From: an uncultured Sphingomonadaceae bacterium
GTDB taxonomy: Bacteria; Pseudomonadota; Alphaproteobacteria; Sphingomonadales; Sphingomonadaceae
NCBI GenBank assembly: GCA_947258815.1
Contig: CAMYJW010000010.1
Location: forward strand, 62,001-126,000
Reading direction: 5' to 3'
DNA length: 64,000 nucleotides
Shown: positions 34,716 through 44,379 of the stretch, piece after piece
Layout of the letters: each line of letters opens with the position of its first letter
Position numbering within the stretch: position 1 is the stretch's first letter
Notes under the pieces: model-generated
Told to the model about the DNA's origin: nothing
Seen by the model: the letters and a program-made list of their open reading frames with translations, nothing else
Database searches by the model: none
Program-made: the position numbers and the translations under genes

Positions 34716-36081
34716 ATGCTTCACGGAACCGTTTCACCACGCGCAGCGCAATGATGTTGAGAATCAGGGTGACGACGAACAGGACCAGCCCCAACGCGAA
34801 AGCCGAAAGCGTTTTGGCGCTGTCAAACTCCTGATCGCCGGTAAGCAACTGCACGATCTGATATGTGACGGTCGTCATCGAATCGATCGGGTTGACCGAC
34901 AGATTGGCCGCGGCCCCTGCCGCCATCACCACGATCATCGTTTCGCCGATCGCGCGGCTGATCGCCAGCATCACGCCTGCCACGATGCCCGGCAGCGCGG
35001 CAGGCAGCAGCACTTTCTTGATCGTCTCGGATTTGGTTGCCCCCATCGCAAGCGATCCGTCGCGCATAGAGCTTGGCACCGCGGCAATGCTGTCATCCGC
35101 CATTGACGAGACGAACGGGATGATCATCACCCCCATCACCGCACCCGCCGCAAGCGCGCTTTCGGTCGATGGATTGTCCGCCCCAAGGGCAGCGGCAAAA
35201 TCGCGCACCATCGGCGCGACTGTCAACGCGGCGAAATAGCCATAAACAACCGTGGGAATGCCCGCGAGGATCTCAAGCATCGGCTTGAACCATTTGCGCA
35301 CCCTGCTTGATGCATACTGCGTGAGGTAAATCGCGCTCATCAGGCCAAGCGGGATAGCGACGATCATCGCGATGATCGCGCCGATATATAATGTGCCCCA
35401 GAACAGCGGCACCGCGCCGAAGTTTTCGCCGATATCCTCGCCCCTCGCATTTCCGGGAGACCAGTGCAGCCCCGTGAGAAAGTCGATGGGAGAGACTTCG
35501 GCGAAAAACCGTGCCGCTTCATAAACAAGCGAAGCGATAATCCCGAATGTCGTCAGGATCGCGATCAGCGACGCTGTCAGCAACAGCAGCAAGACCGACC
35601 GTTCCACCTGAGTTCGCGCGGGAAATCCGGCGCGGACCCGGGTGTAACCATATCCGCCGCCAAGGAACGCGAACAGACAGACCAGCCCGATACCAAACAG
35701 CGCCAGCCTGTCCTGAGCCTCCCGTGCTGGCGCCGCCAGTTTTTCGGCAAGCGGGTTGAAAACGCCCGCATCGGGATTCTGCGCAAGGCTGCGCGCCTCG
35801 GCCAGTATCGCCTGACGCTCCATATCGAATGCGGGAAGCTGTTGCGCCGCCGGATCCGACAGCATCGCCTCTTCGACAAGCCCCGGAGAGAGCGACAGCC
35901 AGACAATCCACGCAAGCACCGCGGGTACGACAACCCAGAGAGTCATATGCCAGGCATGATACCCGGGCATCGAATGCATCGATCCACGCCCGGTATACAA
36001 AATCCGGGCCTTGGTCCGCGCGGCAAACCAGCCGGCGAGACCAAGACCCAGTATTGCCAGAATGACAATCAGTGAGGTCAT
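34708..36081 (-). CDS. pstC: Phosphate ABC transporter permease PstC
   Basis: This permease of 457 aa is longer than the roughly 320-aa E. coli protein because of an N-terminal extension. That extension has two hydrophobic stretches and a periplasmic loop (residues 1-190), a form common in alphaproteobacteria. The core has SSMRDGSLAMGATKSETIKKV (EAA loop) and several helices. It lies 16 bp after pstS. Confidence 0.94.
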   Translation of the reverse strand: MTSLIVILAILGLGLAGWFAARTKARILYTGRGSMHSMPGYHAWHMTLWVVVPAVLAWIVWLSLSPGLVEEAMLSDPAAQQLPAFDMERQAILAEARSLAQNPDAGVFNPLAEKLAAPAREAQDRLALFGIGLVCLFAFLGGGYGYTRVRAGFPARTQVERSVLLLLLTASLIAILTTFGIIASLVYEAARFFAEVSPIDFLTGLHWSPGNARGEDIGENFGAVPLFWGTLYIGAIIAMIVAIPLGLMSAIYLTQYASSRVRKWFKPMLEILAGIPTVVYGYFAALTVAPMVRDFAAALGADNPSTESALAAGAVMGVMIIPFVSSMADDSIAAVPSSMRDGSLAMGATKSETIKKVLLPAALPGIVAGVMLAISRAIGETMIVVMAAGAAANLSVNPIDSMTTVTYQIVQLLTGDQEFDSAKTLSAFALGLVLFVVTLILNIIALRVVKRFREAYD

Positions 36082-36097
36082 CAGCAGGGCATGTTCG

Positions 36098-37141
36098 TTA
36101 TTTCAGCACTGCCGGATCAAGCGGTGTCATGTTGGCGATAACTTCTGCGTTCTTCGCCCGCACATCGTCAGGCGAGATCACCATGCCTTTTTCCTTGAGA
36201 TAGCCATCAGCCCCCCACGCGTTCGTCCATTCGTTTACGAAGGCGGAAAGGCTCTTGATAGGCCCGACGTGCGCTTTCTTCACATAAATATAAAGCGGAC
36301 GCGCACCGGGATAGCTGAAATCCGAGATCGTTTCATACGTCGGCTGAACGCCTGACATCGGAATGCCTTTGAGCGAGTCGGAATTTTCCTCAAGGAAAGA
36401 GAAGCCGAACACGCCGACAGCCTTGGGATTCTGGGCGATTTTCTGCACGATCAGATTGTCGTTCTCACCCGAATCGACATAAGCACCGTCTTCGCGAATG
36501 TCGGTGCAGATTGCCTCGTACTTTTCCTTGTCCGATTTCTTCAGCGCTTTCATGTCTTCGCTGGTTTTGCAGCCAGCTTCGAGAATCAGCTCTTCCAGCG
36601 CGTCACGCGTGCCCGAAGTCGTCGGCGGGCCATAAACCAGAATCGGAATCGCCGGCAGCGCGGGGTTGATGTCGTTCCAGTTCTTCGCCGCGTTCGCTTC
36701 GCCAAACGGATTGGCCGCCAGCGCCCGGTAAATCTCTTCAGGCGTAAGCTTCATGTCCGGGCCGTTCTGCGCCTCGGCAAAGGCAATACCATCGATGCCG
36801 ACCTGAATTTCGACAATTTCGGTAACGCCGTTTTCCTGGCACATCTCATACTCGGATGCTTTCATCCGGCGCGACGCATTTTCGACATCGGGGTGATCCG
36901 CGCCGACACCGGCGCAAAACAGCTTCATGCCGCCGCCCGTTCCGGTCGATTCGATAACCGGCGACGTGCCCGTCTCGCCCGCAATCTTTTCGGCCACGGC
37001 AGTGGCGAAAGGATAGACCGTGGAAGACCCGACGGCCTTCACAAAATCGCGTGAACCGCCCGACGATCCGCCAGATCCACCGCATGCGGCCAGCGCAGCA
37101 GACGCGATCGCGGCGACGCAGACTGAATGATAACGTTTCAT
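36098..37141 (-). CDS. pstS: Periplasmic phosphate-binding protein PstS (lipoprotein form)
   Basis: This 347-aa substrate-binding protein has a signal ending in the lipobox ALAAC with Cys20, then a Gly/Ser linker. The phosphate-binding loop is KAVGSSTVYPFATAVAEK, and later come ESTGTGGGMKLFC and TSGTRDALEELI. It presents phosphate to PstCA. A triple Pho box lies about 50-80 bp upstream, so it has its own PhoB-controlled promoter after the porin gene. Confidence 0.95.
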   Translation of the reverse strand: MKRYHSVCVAAIASAALAACGGSGGSSGGSRDFVKAVGSSTVYPFATAVAEKIAGETGTSPVIESTGTGGGMKLFCAGVGADHPDVENASRRMKASEYEMCQENGVTEIVEIQVGIDGIAFAEAQNGPDMKLTPEEIYRALAANPFGEANAAKNWNDINPALPAIPILVYGPPTTSGTRDALEELILEAGCKTSEDMKALKKSDKEKYEAICTDIREDGAYVDSGENDNLIVQKIAQNPKAVGVFGFSFLEENSDSLKGIPMSGVQPTYETISDFSYPGARPLYIYVKKAHVGPIKSLSAFVNEWTNAWGADGYLKEKGMVISPDDVRAKNAEVIANMTPLDPAVLK

Positions 37142-37190
37142 TGAAATTCCCCTTGTGCGGCCCCCTATGGGGTAGCCTTATTGGTGTTGA

Positions 37191-37220
37191 ATGACACTTT
37201 TGTGACAGTTTGATGACAAT
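37191..37220 (-). promoter_or_regulatory. Triple Pho box before pstS
   Basis: On the minus strand TGTCATC, TGTCACA and TGTCATT occur as direct repeats. The TGACA cores on the plus strand start at 37192, 37203 and 37214, exactly 11 bp apart, which is the PhoB binding pattern. Confidence 0.88.
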
Positions 37221-37226
37221 TGGGGT

Positions 37227-37253
37227 GCCGCCGGGTGTTCGATCCCCGGCGGC
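37227..37253 (-). terminator. GC-rich hairpin after the porin gene
   Basis: GCCGCCGGG (37227-37235) and CCCGGCGGC (37245-37253) form a 9-bp stem in the gap between porin stop and pstS Pho box. There is no T run, so it is a weak or Rho-assisted terminator or an mRNA 3' stabiliser. Confidence 0.5.
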
Positions 37254-37289
37254 GCCTGATCGATGGTCCACTCGATCAGAACTGAGCTT

Positions 37290-38666
37290 CTAGAAATCGA
37301 CCTGCGCGCGCATTCCGAATGCATCGACACCATAAGACGTGTCGCCTCCCGCTGCGGGGTAGTATGCATCGTCATACATCTGACGCCCGTAGTTCAGCAT
37401 GAACCGCGTGTAATCCGTCGGCGTCCAGATCAGCGAGACCTGATACGCGTTCTGCGTGCCACCAACGATACCCGCGTCGGTAAGATCGAGGTAATCGTAA
37501 CGCACGTTCACCTGAAACGCACCGATGCCGCCTTCGCCAACCGGGTTTTGCGGTTTGACACGGCCAAACACGCCTTTCTTGTATCCGCGCTTGTCGCCGC
37601 CGGTCAAAAAATAGCCGGCTTCAACATACCCGCCGAAGAACGTGGGGTCGGCCAGCATGCCCGGACGGCTGACTTTCTGCCAGTACCCCTCGGCCGCGGC
37701 ATGGAATGGCCCGAAAATGCCCGCTGCCTCAACGCCCAGTCCCAGTTCGCTTTCAGCGGAGAAGGCATCGGTGTTGATGAACCGGTTGCTTGTGAAGTGT
37801 ACGAAAGGCCGCTGGCGATAACGCACCGTGTCTGACGCATCCTTCAGTTCGCTGTAGTGGATCGAGCCGCCCAGATGCAGCTGCGCGTCGTTCATTTTCG
37901 GCATGAACACGACGCGGCCGTCCGCACTCCAGCTCTTGTTTGAAAGGTCTGCCATATTGTCAGAGAACAATCCGCCCTGCACCATCACATCGCCGGTAAT
38001 ATATTGCGCGGAGATACCAACGCGCCGCTCGAACCCGAACGCATCGCTGAAAGCCGCGCGTTCAATGAACGACGTGAAGCGGCTGGTGGAAAGCTCTTCC
38101 AGGCCCTGAAAATTGTTCTGCTGGCCGATCGCGATTTTCAGGCCATCGTCTTTATAAGTGAGAACAGCATCGGTCACTTCAACGTCGCTTCCGGCAAGAT
38201 CGACTTCGAATTTGTAACCGAACCCGCCAGGAATATCGCCTTCGATGCCAAGCCGCGCACGGCGGGCCTCGCTGCCAAATCCGTCCGAGCGTCCCGTCGC
38301 TTCAGGCGCGCTGGTAAAGCCCGCATCATATTGCAGGCGACCGCGCGGCTTGAAGCTCCAGCCCCCTTTGCCGGTCAGCTTGGGCGCGCCTTTCCAGCCA
38401 ACCTTGACCGGAGGATTCTCTGCGGCAGCGGTTGCAACTTTCACAGCATTGCCCGCCGCCTCATTCGCCTCTGCAACATCGGCGCGAGCAGCTTCCAGCT
38501 GACTTTGCAGCGTATCAATGCGCGCGGCCATGCTCTGCATCTGTTCGCGCATGGCAGCCAGTTCCTGCTGGATTGCCGCTGCATCGCCTGCTTGTGCCTG
38601 AGCCGGAAGCGCCCAGCCCGCAGCCACTGTCAAAGCCAGTGCCGACGATAGATATCGTGAAGTCAT
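37290..38666 (-). CDS. Phosphate-selective porin (OprO/OprP family)
   Basis: This outer-membrane protein of 458 aa has a signal peptide (SALALTVAAGWALPAQAQA), a coiled-coil stretch (AIQQELAAMREQMQSMAARI and onward, about 30-75), then a 16-strand barrel ending with phenylalanine (AQVDF). WSFKPRGRLQYDAGF is typical of OprP-type porins. The ATG 38666 follows GGACGGGAA. It sits between phoR and pstS, and a four-repeat Pho-box array precedes it, so it should be induced on phosphate limitation and pass phosphate to PstS. Confidence 0.92.
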   Translation of the reverse strand: MTSRYLSSALALTVAAGWALPAQAQAGDAAAIQQELAAMREQMQSMAARIDTLQSQLEAARADVAEANEAAGNAVKVATAAAENPPVKVGWKGAPKLTGKGGWSFKPRGRLQYDAGFTSAPEATGRSDGFGSEARRARLGIEGDIPGGFGYKFEVDLAGSDVEVTDAVLTYKDDGLKIAIGQQNNFQGLEELSTSRFTSFIERAAFSDAFGFERRVGISAQYITGDVMVQGGLFSDNMADLSNKSWSADGRVVFMPKMNDAQLHLGGSIHYSELKDASDTVRYRQRPFVHFTSNRFINTDAFSAESELGLGVEAAGIFGPFHAAAEGYWQKVSRPGMLADPTFFGGYVEAGYFLTGGDKRGYKKGVFGRVKPQNPVGEGGIGAFQVNVRYDYLDLTDAGIVGGTQNAYQVSLIWTPTDYTRFMLNYGRQMYDDAYYPAAGGDTSYGVDAFGMRAQVDF

Positions 38667-38701
38667 TTCCCGTCCTTTATGTCCACAATCAATCTGTGTG
38701 G

Positions 38702-38739
38702 TGACGTCTGTATGACCACCAAATTGCACTTTTGTGACA
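38702..38739 (-). promoter_or_regulatory. Four-repeat Pho-box array before the porin gene
   Basis: Plus-strand half-sites TGACG (38702), TGACC (38713), TTGCA (38724) and TGACA (38735) are spaced exactly 11 bp apart. The last is a perfect core; the third is degenerate. The array ends 36 bp upstream of the porin start. Confidence 0.75.
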
Positions 38740-38910
38740 TCTTGCCGCGATCCTGTGGATAAGCGTTTGCGCGAGAGGAAAGAGGCCGGCCCTTTGTTCG
38801 TCAGGCCCATCACCGCGGGGAAGGCCGCACCAAATGGGTGGCAGAACCGGTTACGCGCTCCTCAACGGCGCAAGCAACAAGCCCCGTCCCAAGGAAAATC
38901 GGGTAAACTC

Positions 38911-39894
38911 TCAGCCGTTGCGCAGCGGAAGCATCATCGAAGCGGTTGTGCCTTTGCCAAGGCGGCTGGTGATATCAAACCGGCCACGATGACGCTCAAC
39001 GATGTGCTTGACGATCGACAGGCCAAGGCCGGTCCCGCCCGCCGCGCGACTTCTGCTGGTATCGGCCCGATAGAACCGCTCCGTCAGGCGCGGCAGATGC
39101 TCGGGCTGTATTCCCGCGCCATGATCCTTGACCGCAACCAGCAGCCAGCCGGTCTCCGTCACTTCCAGCGTGACTTCCACGGGCTGATCCGCTTTGCCGT
39201 ATTTGAGCGCGTTATCCATCAGGTTGCGCAGCACCTGTGCAATCTGCACCCGATCGCCCAGAATCACTGCCGATTCACAATTGGCGGAAACCTCGACACA
39301 GTCGTCAGGGCCAAATTCACCCGCCGTTTCACGCGCAACTTCCAGCATATCGACAGACTGGGTCGGCACTTCATGCTTGATCGCCTCGATCCGGGAGAGC
39401 GACATCAGATCGGAAACCAGCGTCTGCATGCGCCGCGCCTCGCGCCGGATCGTGTCGAGGAACTTGTCACGGGTTTCCGCGTCGCCACCGGCCTTGGGGT
39501 TGGTCAGCGTCTCAACGTAACCAAGGATCGATGCCAGGGGGGTGCGCAGTTCATGGCTGGCGTTGGCAACGAAATCCGCATGCGCGCGCGCGACACTGAC
39601 TTGCACCGAAATATCGTAAAGACTGACCAGACGTTCATCGTTGCCGATCACCGCGCTGGCAATTTCCCAGACGCTGCCGCCAACCGACAGCCCGACGATG
39701 CGCGCCGTTCCTCCCGTATCGCCTAGGATCAGCTCAACCGCATCGGGATCGCGAATGGCTATCCGCACATCCTGGCCGGAAATATGCGTACCCAGCAGCG
39801 CTTCGGCCGCCCGGTTCGCAAAGTTGACCTGCCCGTTCGTAACCAGCAGGGCGGGTGTCTGAAGATGTTCGAGAAGATGCGTGCCTTCGGCCAT
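38911..39894 (-). CDS. phoR: Phosphate sensor histidine kinase PhoR, no membrane segment
   Basis: This 327-aa kinase has a short N-terminal PAS-like region (LQTPALLVTNGQVNFANRAA, 11-30), the dimerisation helix FVANASHELRTPLASILGY with His114, then N, G1 and G2 boxes (LRNLMDNALKYG, GAGIQPEHLPRLTERFYR, GGTGLGLSIVKHIVERH). No hydrophobic helix is visible, so unlike E. coli PhoR it is probably soluble or held at the membrane by partners. It precedes the porin-pst-phoU-phoB genes and is divergent from zwf. Confidence 0.92.
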   Translation of the reverse strand: MAEGTHLLEHLQTPALLVTNGQVNFANRAAEALLGTHISGQDVRIAIRDPDAVELILGDTGGTARIVGLSVGGSVWEIASAVIGNDERLVSLYDISVQVSVARAHADFVANASHELRTPLASILGYVETLTNPKAGGDAETRDKFLDTIRREARRMQTLVSDLMSLSRIEAIKHEVPTQSVDMLEVARETAGEFGPDDCVEVSANCESAVILGDRVQIAQVLRNLMDNALKYGKADQPVEVTLEVTETGWLLVAVKDHGAGIQPEHLPRLTERFYRADTSRSRAAGGTGLGLSIVKHIVERHRGRFDITSRLGKGTTASMMLPLRNG

Positions 39895-40103
39895 GGCCGC
39901 CTACTTATAGGTGAACGGCGAATTGGCAAAGGCCTGTCATTACATTACCGTTTTAACGTCAAAAATTTGCGCGGCAGCAAAACAGGCTCGTGCGGGAAGC
40001 GAATGATGGAAATCATGCGCGCACCGGTCACATCTCTTCGCTGGCGCTTGCTTCGGGGTGCTGATATGCTGCGCCTGCGAAGAAATACAACTCTGGAGAA
40101 GCA

Positions 40104-40136
40104 ATGGTTCGCGCCAGTCGGTTGGGTTCCATATGA
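40104..40136 (+). CDS. 10-codon leader ORF overlapping the zwf start
   Basis: ATG at 40104 has a strong GGAGAA site and encodes [10 protein letters not shown]. Its TGA stop (40134-40136) overlaps the zwf ATG (40133) as ATGA. The zwf start has no good ribosome site of its own. This predicts that zwf translation depends on ribosomes finishing the leader. Confidence 0.55.
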   Translation: MVRASRLGSI

Positions 40137-41575
40137 ACAGGTTTACCGCCGATCGCCTCCTCCTGTTTGGCGCTACGGGGGATTTGGCCGGGCGAATGCT
40201 CTTGCCTTCGCTGTGCGCGCTCGATGCCGAAGAGCTGCTCGATCCCGCGCTTGAAATCGTCTGCACCGCGCGCTCAGAATTTTCCGATCAGGAATTCAGG
40301 AATCTCGCGCGCGAATCGCTGGAACACTTCCTCCCGGCAGACCGGCGCGGCGGCATGGCGACTTTTCTCAACCGGCTGACTTATCAGCCGCTTGATGCCT
40401 CAACGCCCGAAGGTTTCGATGATCTGGCGCAAAAGGTCGGCACTCCTGAACGCGGGCTTGCGATCTTCCTTTCGACCGCGCCCAGCCTGTTCGAACCGAC
40501 GATACGCGGCCTCAAGCATAGCGGGCTTGCGGGTGATCGCACGCGGATCGGCCTGGAAAAGCCGCTGGGCACCGATCTCGCCTCAAGCTGCGTGATCAAC
40601 GACGCGGTTGCCGGCGCGTTTCCCGAACGCCGGATTTTCCGCATCGATCATTATCTCGGCAAGGAAACCGTGCAGAACCTGCTGGCGCTGCGATTTGCCA
40701 ACGTGATGTTCGAGCCGCTGTGGAACTCCACCCACATCGAACATGTGCAGATCACCGTTGCCGAAACCGTCGGGCTGGAAGGCCGCGTCGGCTTTTATGA
40801 CGATGCCGGCGCCTTGCGCGACATGGTGCAAAACCACATGCTGCAATTGCTTGCGCTGGTCGCGATGGAGCCGCCCGTCAGCTATGAGGCGATGGCGGTG
40901 CGCGATGAGAAAGTGAAAGTCCTGCGTTCCCTGCGCGCGGTGAACGCCGCCGAAACCGTCACCGGGCAATACCGCGCCGGGGCCATCGGCGGGCAGGCCG
41001 TGCCCGGTTATGACGAGGAGCTCGGCAAACCATCGGACACCGAAACCTTCGTGGCGATCAAGGCGCATATCGATAACTGGCGCTGGAATGGCGTGCCGTT
41101 CTATCTGCGCACCGGAAAACGCCTGCCCGAGCGCACCACCGAGATTATCGTGCATTTCAGGCCTGTGCCGCACTCCATCTTCTCCGGGCGCGGCGCAAGG
41201 GCAGAGCCAAACAAGCTGGTGATCGGCATTCAGCCGGAAGAAAACATCTCGCTTTCGCTGATGGCCAAAGTGCCGGGTCTGGATCGCGATGGCATCCGCC
41301 TGCGCCCGGTGCCGCTCGACATCGCGATGGACGATGCCTTTGCCGGGCCGCAGCGCCGCAGCGCCTATGAACGGCTTCTGCTCGATCTTATCGAAGGCGA
41401 TCAGACGCTGTTCGTGCGGCGCGATGAAGTGGAAGCGCAATGGGCATGGGTCGATGCGATCCGTGCCGCGTGGGAAGAACAGGGGCTTGCTCCCAAGGCC
41501 TACACCGCCGGAAGCTGGGGGCCGTCCGCCTCGATCGCACTGGCCGAACGCGATGGCGTGACCTGGCATGAGTGA
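40133..41575 (+). CDS. zwf: Glucose-6-phosphate 1-dehydrogenase
   Basis: This 480-aa enzyme catalyses the first step of the Entner-Doudoroff route, glucose 6-phosphate to 6-phosphogluconolactone. The NADP-binding [19 protein letters not shown] lies at about 9-27, with [10 protein letters not shown] and the active-site [15 protein letters not shown] holding the catalytic His-Asp and Lys. The chosen ATG matches the usual short N-terminus. It begins the zwf-edd-glk-eda operon and overlaps edd by 8 bp. The operon has no phosphogluconolactonase gene. Confidence 0.96.
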   Translation: MNRFTADRLLLFGATGDLAGRMLLPSLCALDAEELLDPALEIVCTARSEFSDQEFRNLARESLEHFLPADRRGGMATFLNRLTYQPLDASTPEGFDDLAQKVGTPERGLAIFLSTAPSLFEPTIRGLKHSGLAGDRTRIGLEKPLGTDLASSCVINDAVAGAFPERRIFRIDHYLGKETVQNLLALRFANVMFEPLWNSTHIEHVQITVAETVGLEGRVGFYDDAGALRDMVQNHMLQLLALVAMEPPVSYEAMAVRDEKVKVLRSLRAVNAAETVTGQYRAGAIGGQAVPGYDEELGKPSDTETFVAIKAHIDNWRWNGVPFYLRTGKRLPERTTEIIVHFRPVPHSIFSGRGARAEPNKLVIGIQPEENISLSLMAKVPGLDRDGIRLRPVPLDIAMDDAFAGPQRRSAYERLLLDLIEGDQTLFVRRDEVEAQWAWVDAIRAAWEEQGLAPKAYTAGSWGPSASIALAERDGVTWHE

Positions 41576-43397
41576 TGCTCTTCACCCCGCAATTGCCGCC
41601 GTGACAGAACGCATCATCAAACGCTCGCGCGAAAGCCGCCAGCGCTATCTCGATCTCATTGCCCGCGAAGCGGATCGCGGCATCGGGCGTGGCAGCCTCT
41701 CATGCTCAAACCTCGCGCATGGCTTTGCCGCGGCAGAGGAAGACAAGAACCGGATCGCCGCGGCCAGCAGCGCCAATCTGGCCATCGTCACCGCCTACAA
41801 CGATATGCTTTCCGCGCATCAGCCTTATGGCGCATACCCCGCCCAGATGAAGCTCTATGCCCGCGAAGTGGGCGCAACCGCGCAAGTTGCAGGCGGCGTT
41901 CCGGCGATGTGCGATGGCGTAACGCAAGGACAGGACGGTATGGAGCTGTCCCTGTTCAGCCGCGATGCGATTGCGCTTTCCACCGCCGTGGCGATGAGCC
42001 ACGCGATGTTCGATGGCATGGCGCTGCTGGGCATTTGCGACAAGATCGTGCCCGGCCTGATGATCGCAGCGCTGCGCTTTGGCCATTTGCCCGCAATCTT
42101 CGTGCCCAGCGGACCGATGCCATCGGGCCTTGCCAACCGCGAAAAGCAAAAGGTTCGCCAGCTCTATGCCGAAGGCAAGGCCAGCCGCGACGAACTGCTG
42201 GCCAGCGAAAGCGCCAGCTATCATTCGCCGGGCACCTGCACCTTTTTTGGCACCGCCAATTCAAACCAGATGATGATGGAACTGATGGGTGTGCATATGC
42301 CCGGCGCGGCATTCGTTTCGCCCGGCACGCCGCTGCGTCAGGCGCTGACCCGCGCCGCTGTTCACCGCCTTGCCGCGATCGGCAAACAGGGCGATGATTT
42401 CCGTCCGCTTGGGCATTGCATTGATGAAAAAGCGATCGTCAACGCCTGCGTCGGCCTGTTGGCAACCGGCGGATCGACCAACCATGCGATCCACCTGCCG
42501 GCAATGGCCCGCGCCGCCGGTATCGTTATAGACTGGGCCGATCTTGATGAACTCTCCGCCGTCGTGCCGCTGATCGCGCGCGTCTATCCCAACGGGCCGG
42601 GCGATGTGAACCAGTTCCACGCAGCGGGCGGCATGGGCTATGTGATCGCTCAGTTGCTGGACGCAGGGCTGATCCATGCGGACATTCTGACCGTGGCCGA
42701 TGGCGGCATGGCCACTTATGCGCACGAACCTTTCCTTGATGGCGATACGCTGAAATGGCGCCCCGCCCCGTCCCAGAGCGGAGACGATGCGATGCTTCGC
42801 CCTGCCGCCGAACCGTTCATGGCCGATGGCGGGATGCGGCTGGTCACCGGCAATCTGGGCCGCGCAACCTTCAAGACCAGCGCCGTCGATCCCGATCGCT
42901 GGACAATCGAAGCGCCCGCGCGCGTTTTTGACCGGCAGGAAGATGTGCAGGCCGCGTTCGATGCCGGAGAGCTTGATCGCGACGTGATCGTTGTCGTGCG
43001 GTTTCAGGGGCCGCGCGCCAATGGCATGCCCGAACTGCACAAGCTGACCCCGCCGCTGGGCGTGTTGCAGGATCGCGGGCACCGCGTTGCGCTTGTCACC
43101 GATGGCAGAATGTCTGGCGCAAGCGGCAAAGTGCCTGCCGCAATCCACTGCACGCCCGAAGCGCTGGCCAACTATGGCACCAGCGGCCCGCTGGCTTTGC
43201 TGCGCGATGGCGACATGGTGCGGCTGTGCGCGCAAACGGGCCTGCTTGAAACCACCGCCGATCTTTCAGCGCGCAAACCCGCCCCTGCTCCGCCCGCCGA
43301 AACGGGCGTAGGCCGCGAACTGTTCGCGATGTTCCGCGCGCATGCCGATGGTGCAGAGCAAGGCGGATCGGCCATGCTGGCAACGGCAGGATTATAG
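41568..43397 (+). CDS. edd: 6-phosphogluconate dehydratase
   Basis: This 609-aa IlvD/Edd-family dehydratase makes 2-keto-3-deoxy-6-phosphogluconate. Three cysteine sites for the iron-sulfur cluster are visible: [25 protein letters not shown] and [19 protein letters not shown]. The length matches Edd rather than IlvD. Its ATG overlaps the zwf end. Confidence 0.96.
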   Translation: MSDALHPAIAAVTERIIKRSRESRQRYLDLIAREADRGIGRGSLSCSNLAHGFAAAEEDKNRIAAASSANLAIVTAYNDMLSAHQPYGAYPAQMKLYAREVGATAQVAGGVPAMCDGVTQGQDGMELSLFSRDAIALSTAVAMSHAMFDGMALLGICDKIVPGLMIAALRFGHLPAIFVPSGPMPSGLANREKQKVRQLYAEGKASRDELLASESASYHSPGTCTFFGTANSNQMMMELMGVHMPGAAFVSPGTPLRQALTRAAVHRLAAIGKQGDDFRPLGHCIDEKAIVNACVGLLATGGSTNHAIHLPAMARAAGIVIDWADLDELSAVVPLIARVYPNGPGDVNQFHAAGGMGYVIAQLLDAGLIHADILTVADGGMATYAHEPFLDGDTLKWRPAPSQSGDDAMLRPAAEPFMADGGMRLVTGNLGRATFKTSAVDPDRWTIEAPARVFDRQEDVQAAFDAGELDRDVIVVVRFQGPRANGMPELHKLTPPLGVLQDRGHRVALVTDGRMSGASGKVPAAIHCTPEALANYGTSGPLALLRDGDMVRLCAQTGLLETTADLSARKPAPAPPAETGVGRELFAMFRAHADGAEQGGSAMLATAGL

Positions 43398-43398
43398 G

Positions 43399-44379
43399 AT
43401 GCAACTTGTCGCGCTTGATATCGGCGGCACCCATGCGCGCTTTGCCATCGCCACGCTGGGCCGGCGCGGCGCGATAGAACTGAGCGAGCCGGTCACTCTT
43501 AAAACCGGGGAATTTGCCAGCCTGCAAACCGCCTGGGAAGAATTCGAACGCCGCTATGAAGGCCCGGTGCCGCGCGCCGCCGCCATTGCCATTGCCGGGC
43601 CGGTGACCGGCGAAACGGTTACGATGACGAACAACAGCTGGGTGCTCCACACCGGCGCGCTGGACGAACAGCTTGGGCTGGACCGCGTATGCGTGCTCAA
43701 CGATTTCGCCGCCATCGCGCATGCCGCCGCCACATTCCCGGCAGACAGGTTCCTGCACGTATGCGGCCCCGACACGGCCTTGCCCGCCACCGGCACGATC
43801 AGCGTGATCGGCCCAGGAACCGGGCTGGGTGTCGCCCATATTCACCGCAGCACCGATCACTATCACGTTCAGGCAACCGAAGGCGGGCACATTGATTTCG
43901 CACCCATCGACGCGGTGGACGATGCGATCCTTGGCCACCTGCGCAAACAGCTTCGCCGCGTTTCGGTGGAGCGGGTTGTGTCCGGCCCCGGCATCGTCGC
44001 GATCCATGCCGCGCTTGCTGCGCTGGAAGGCCGCAGCGCGCCCGAGCTGGATGATCGCACGATCTGGGAAGCGGGCCTTGGCGGCACCGATGACCTTGCC
44101 GCCGCCGCGATTGAACGGTTCTGCCTGTCGCTGGGCAGCGCGGCGGGCAATTATGCCCTGGCACACGGTGCAAACGGTGTCGTTATCGCGGGCGGGCTGG
44201 GCTATCGCCTGCGCGATACGATCCGGCGATCAGGCTTTGCCCAACGCTTTACCTTCAAGGGACGCTATCAGCAGATGATGGCAGGACTGCCCGTGCGGCT
44301 GATCGATCACCCGCAACCCGGCCTGTTTGGCGCGGCTGCCGCATTTGCAAGACAATATTCACAGGAGCTCCCGCGATGA
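43399..44379 (+). CDS. glk: Glucokinase
   Basis: This 326-aa bacterial glucokinase shows ATP-binding VALDIGGTHARFAIA at the start, NNSWVLH and VLNDFAAIAHA with the catalytic aspartate, IGPGTGLGVAHIH, ATEGGHIDFAP and VIAGGLGYRL. It starts 1 bp after the edd stop. It supplies glucose 6-phosphate to the pathway. An in-frame upstream extension inside edd is not needed. Confidence 0.95.
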   Translation: MQLVALDIGGTHARFAIATLGRRGAIELSEPVTLKTGEFASLQTAWEEFERRYEGPVPRAAAIAIAGPVTGETVTMTNNSWVLHTGALDEQLGLDRVCVLNDFAAIAHAAATFPADRFLHVCGPDTALPATGTISVIGPGTGLGVAHIHRSTDHYHVQATEGGHIDFAPIDAVDDAILGHLRKQLRRVSVERVVSGPGIVAIHAALAALEGRSAPELDDRTIWEAGLGGTDDLAAAAIERFCLSLGSAAGNYALAHGANGVVIAGGLGYRLRDTIRRSGFAQRFTFKGRYQQMMAGLPVRLIDHPQPGLFGAAAAFARQYSQELPR

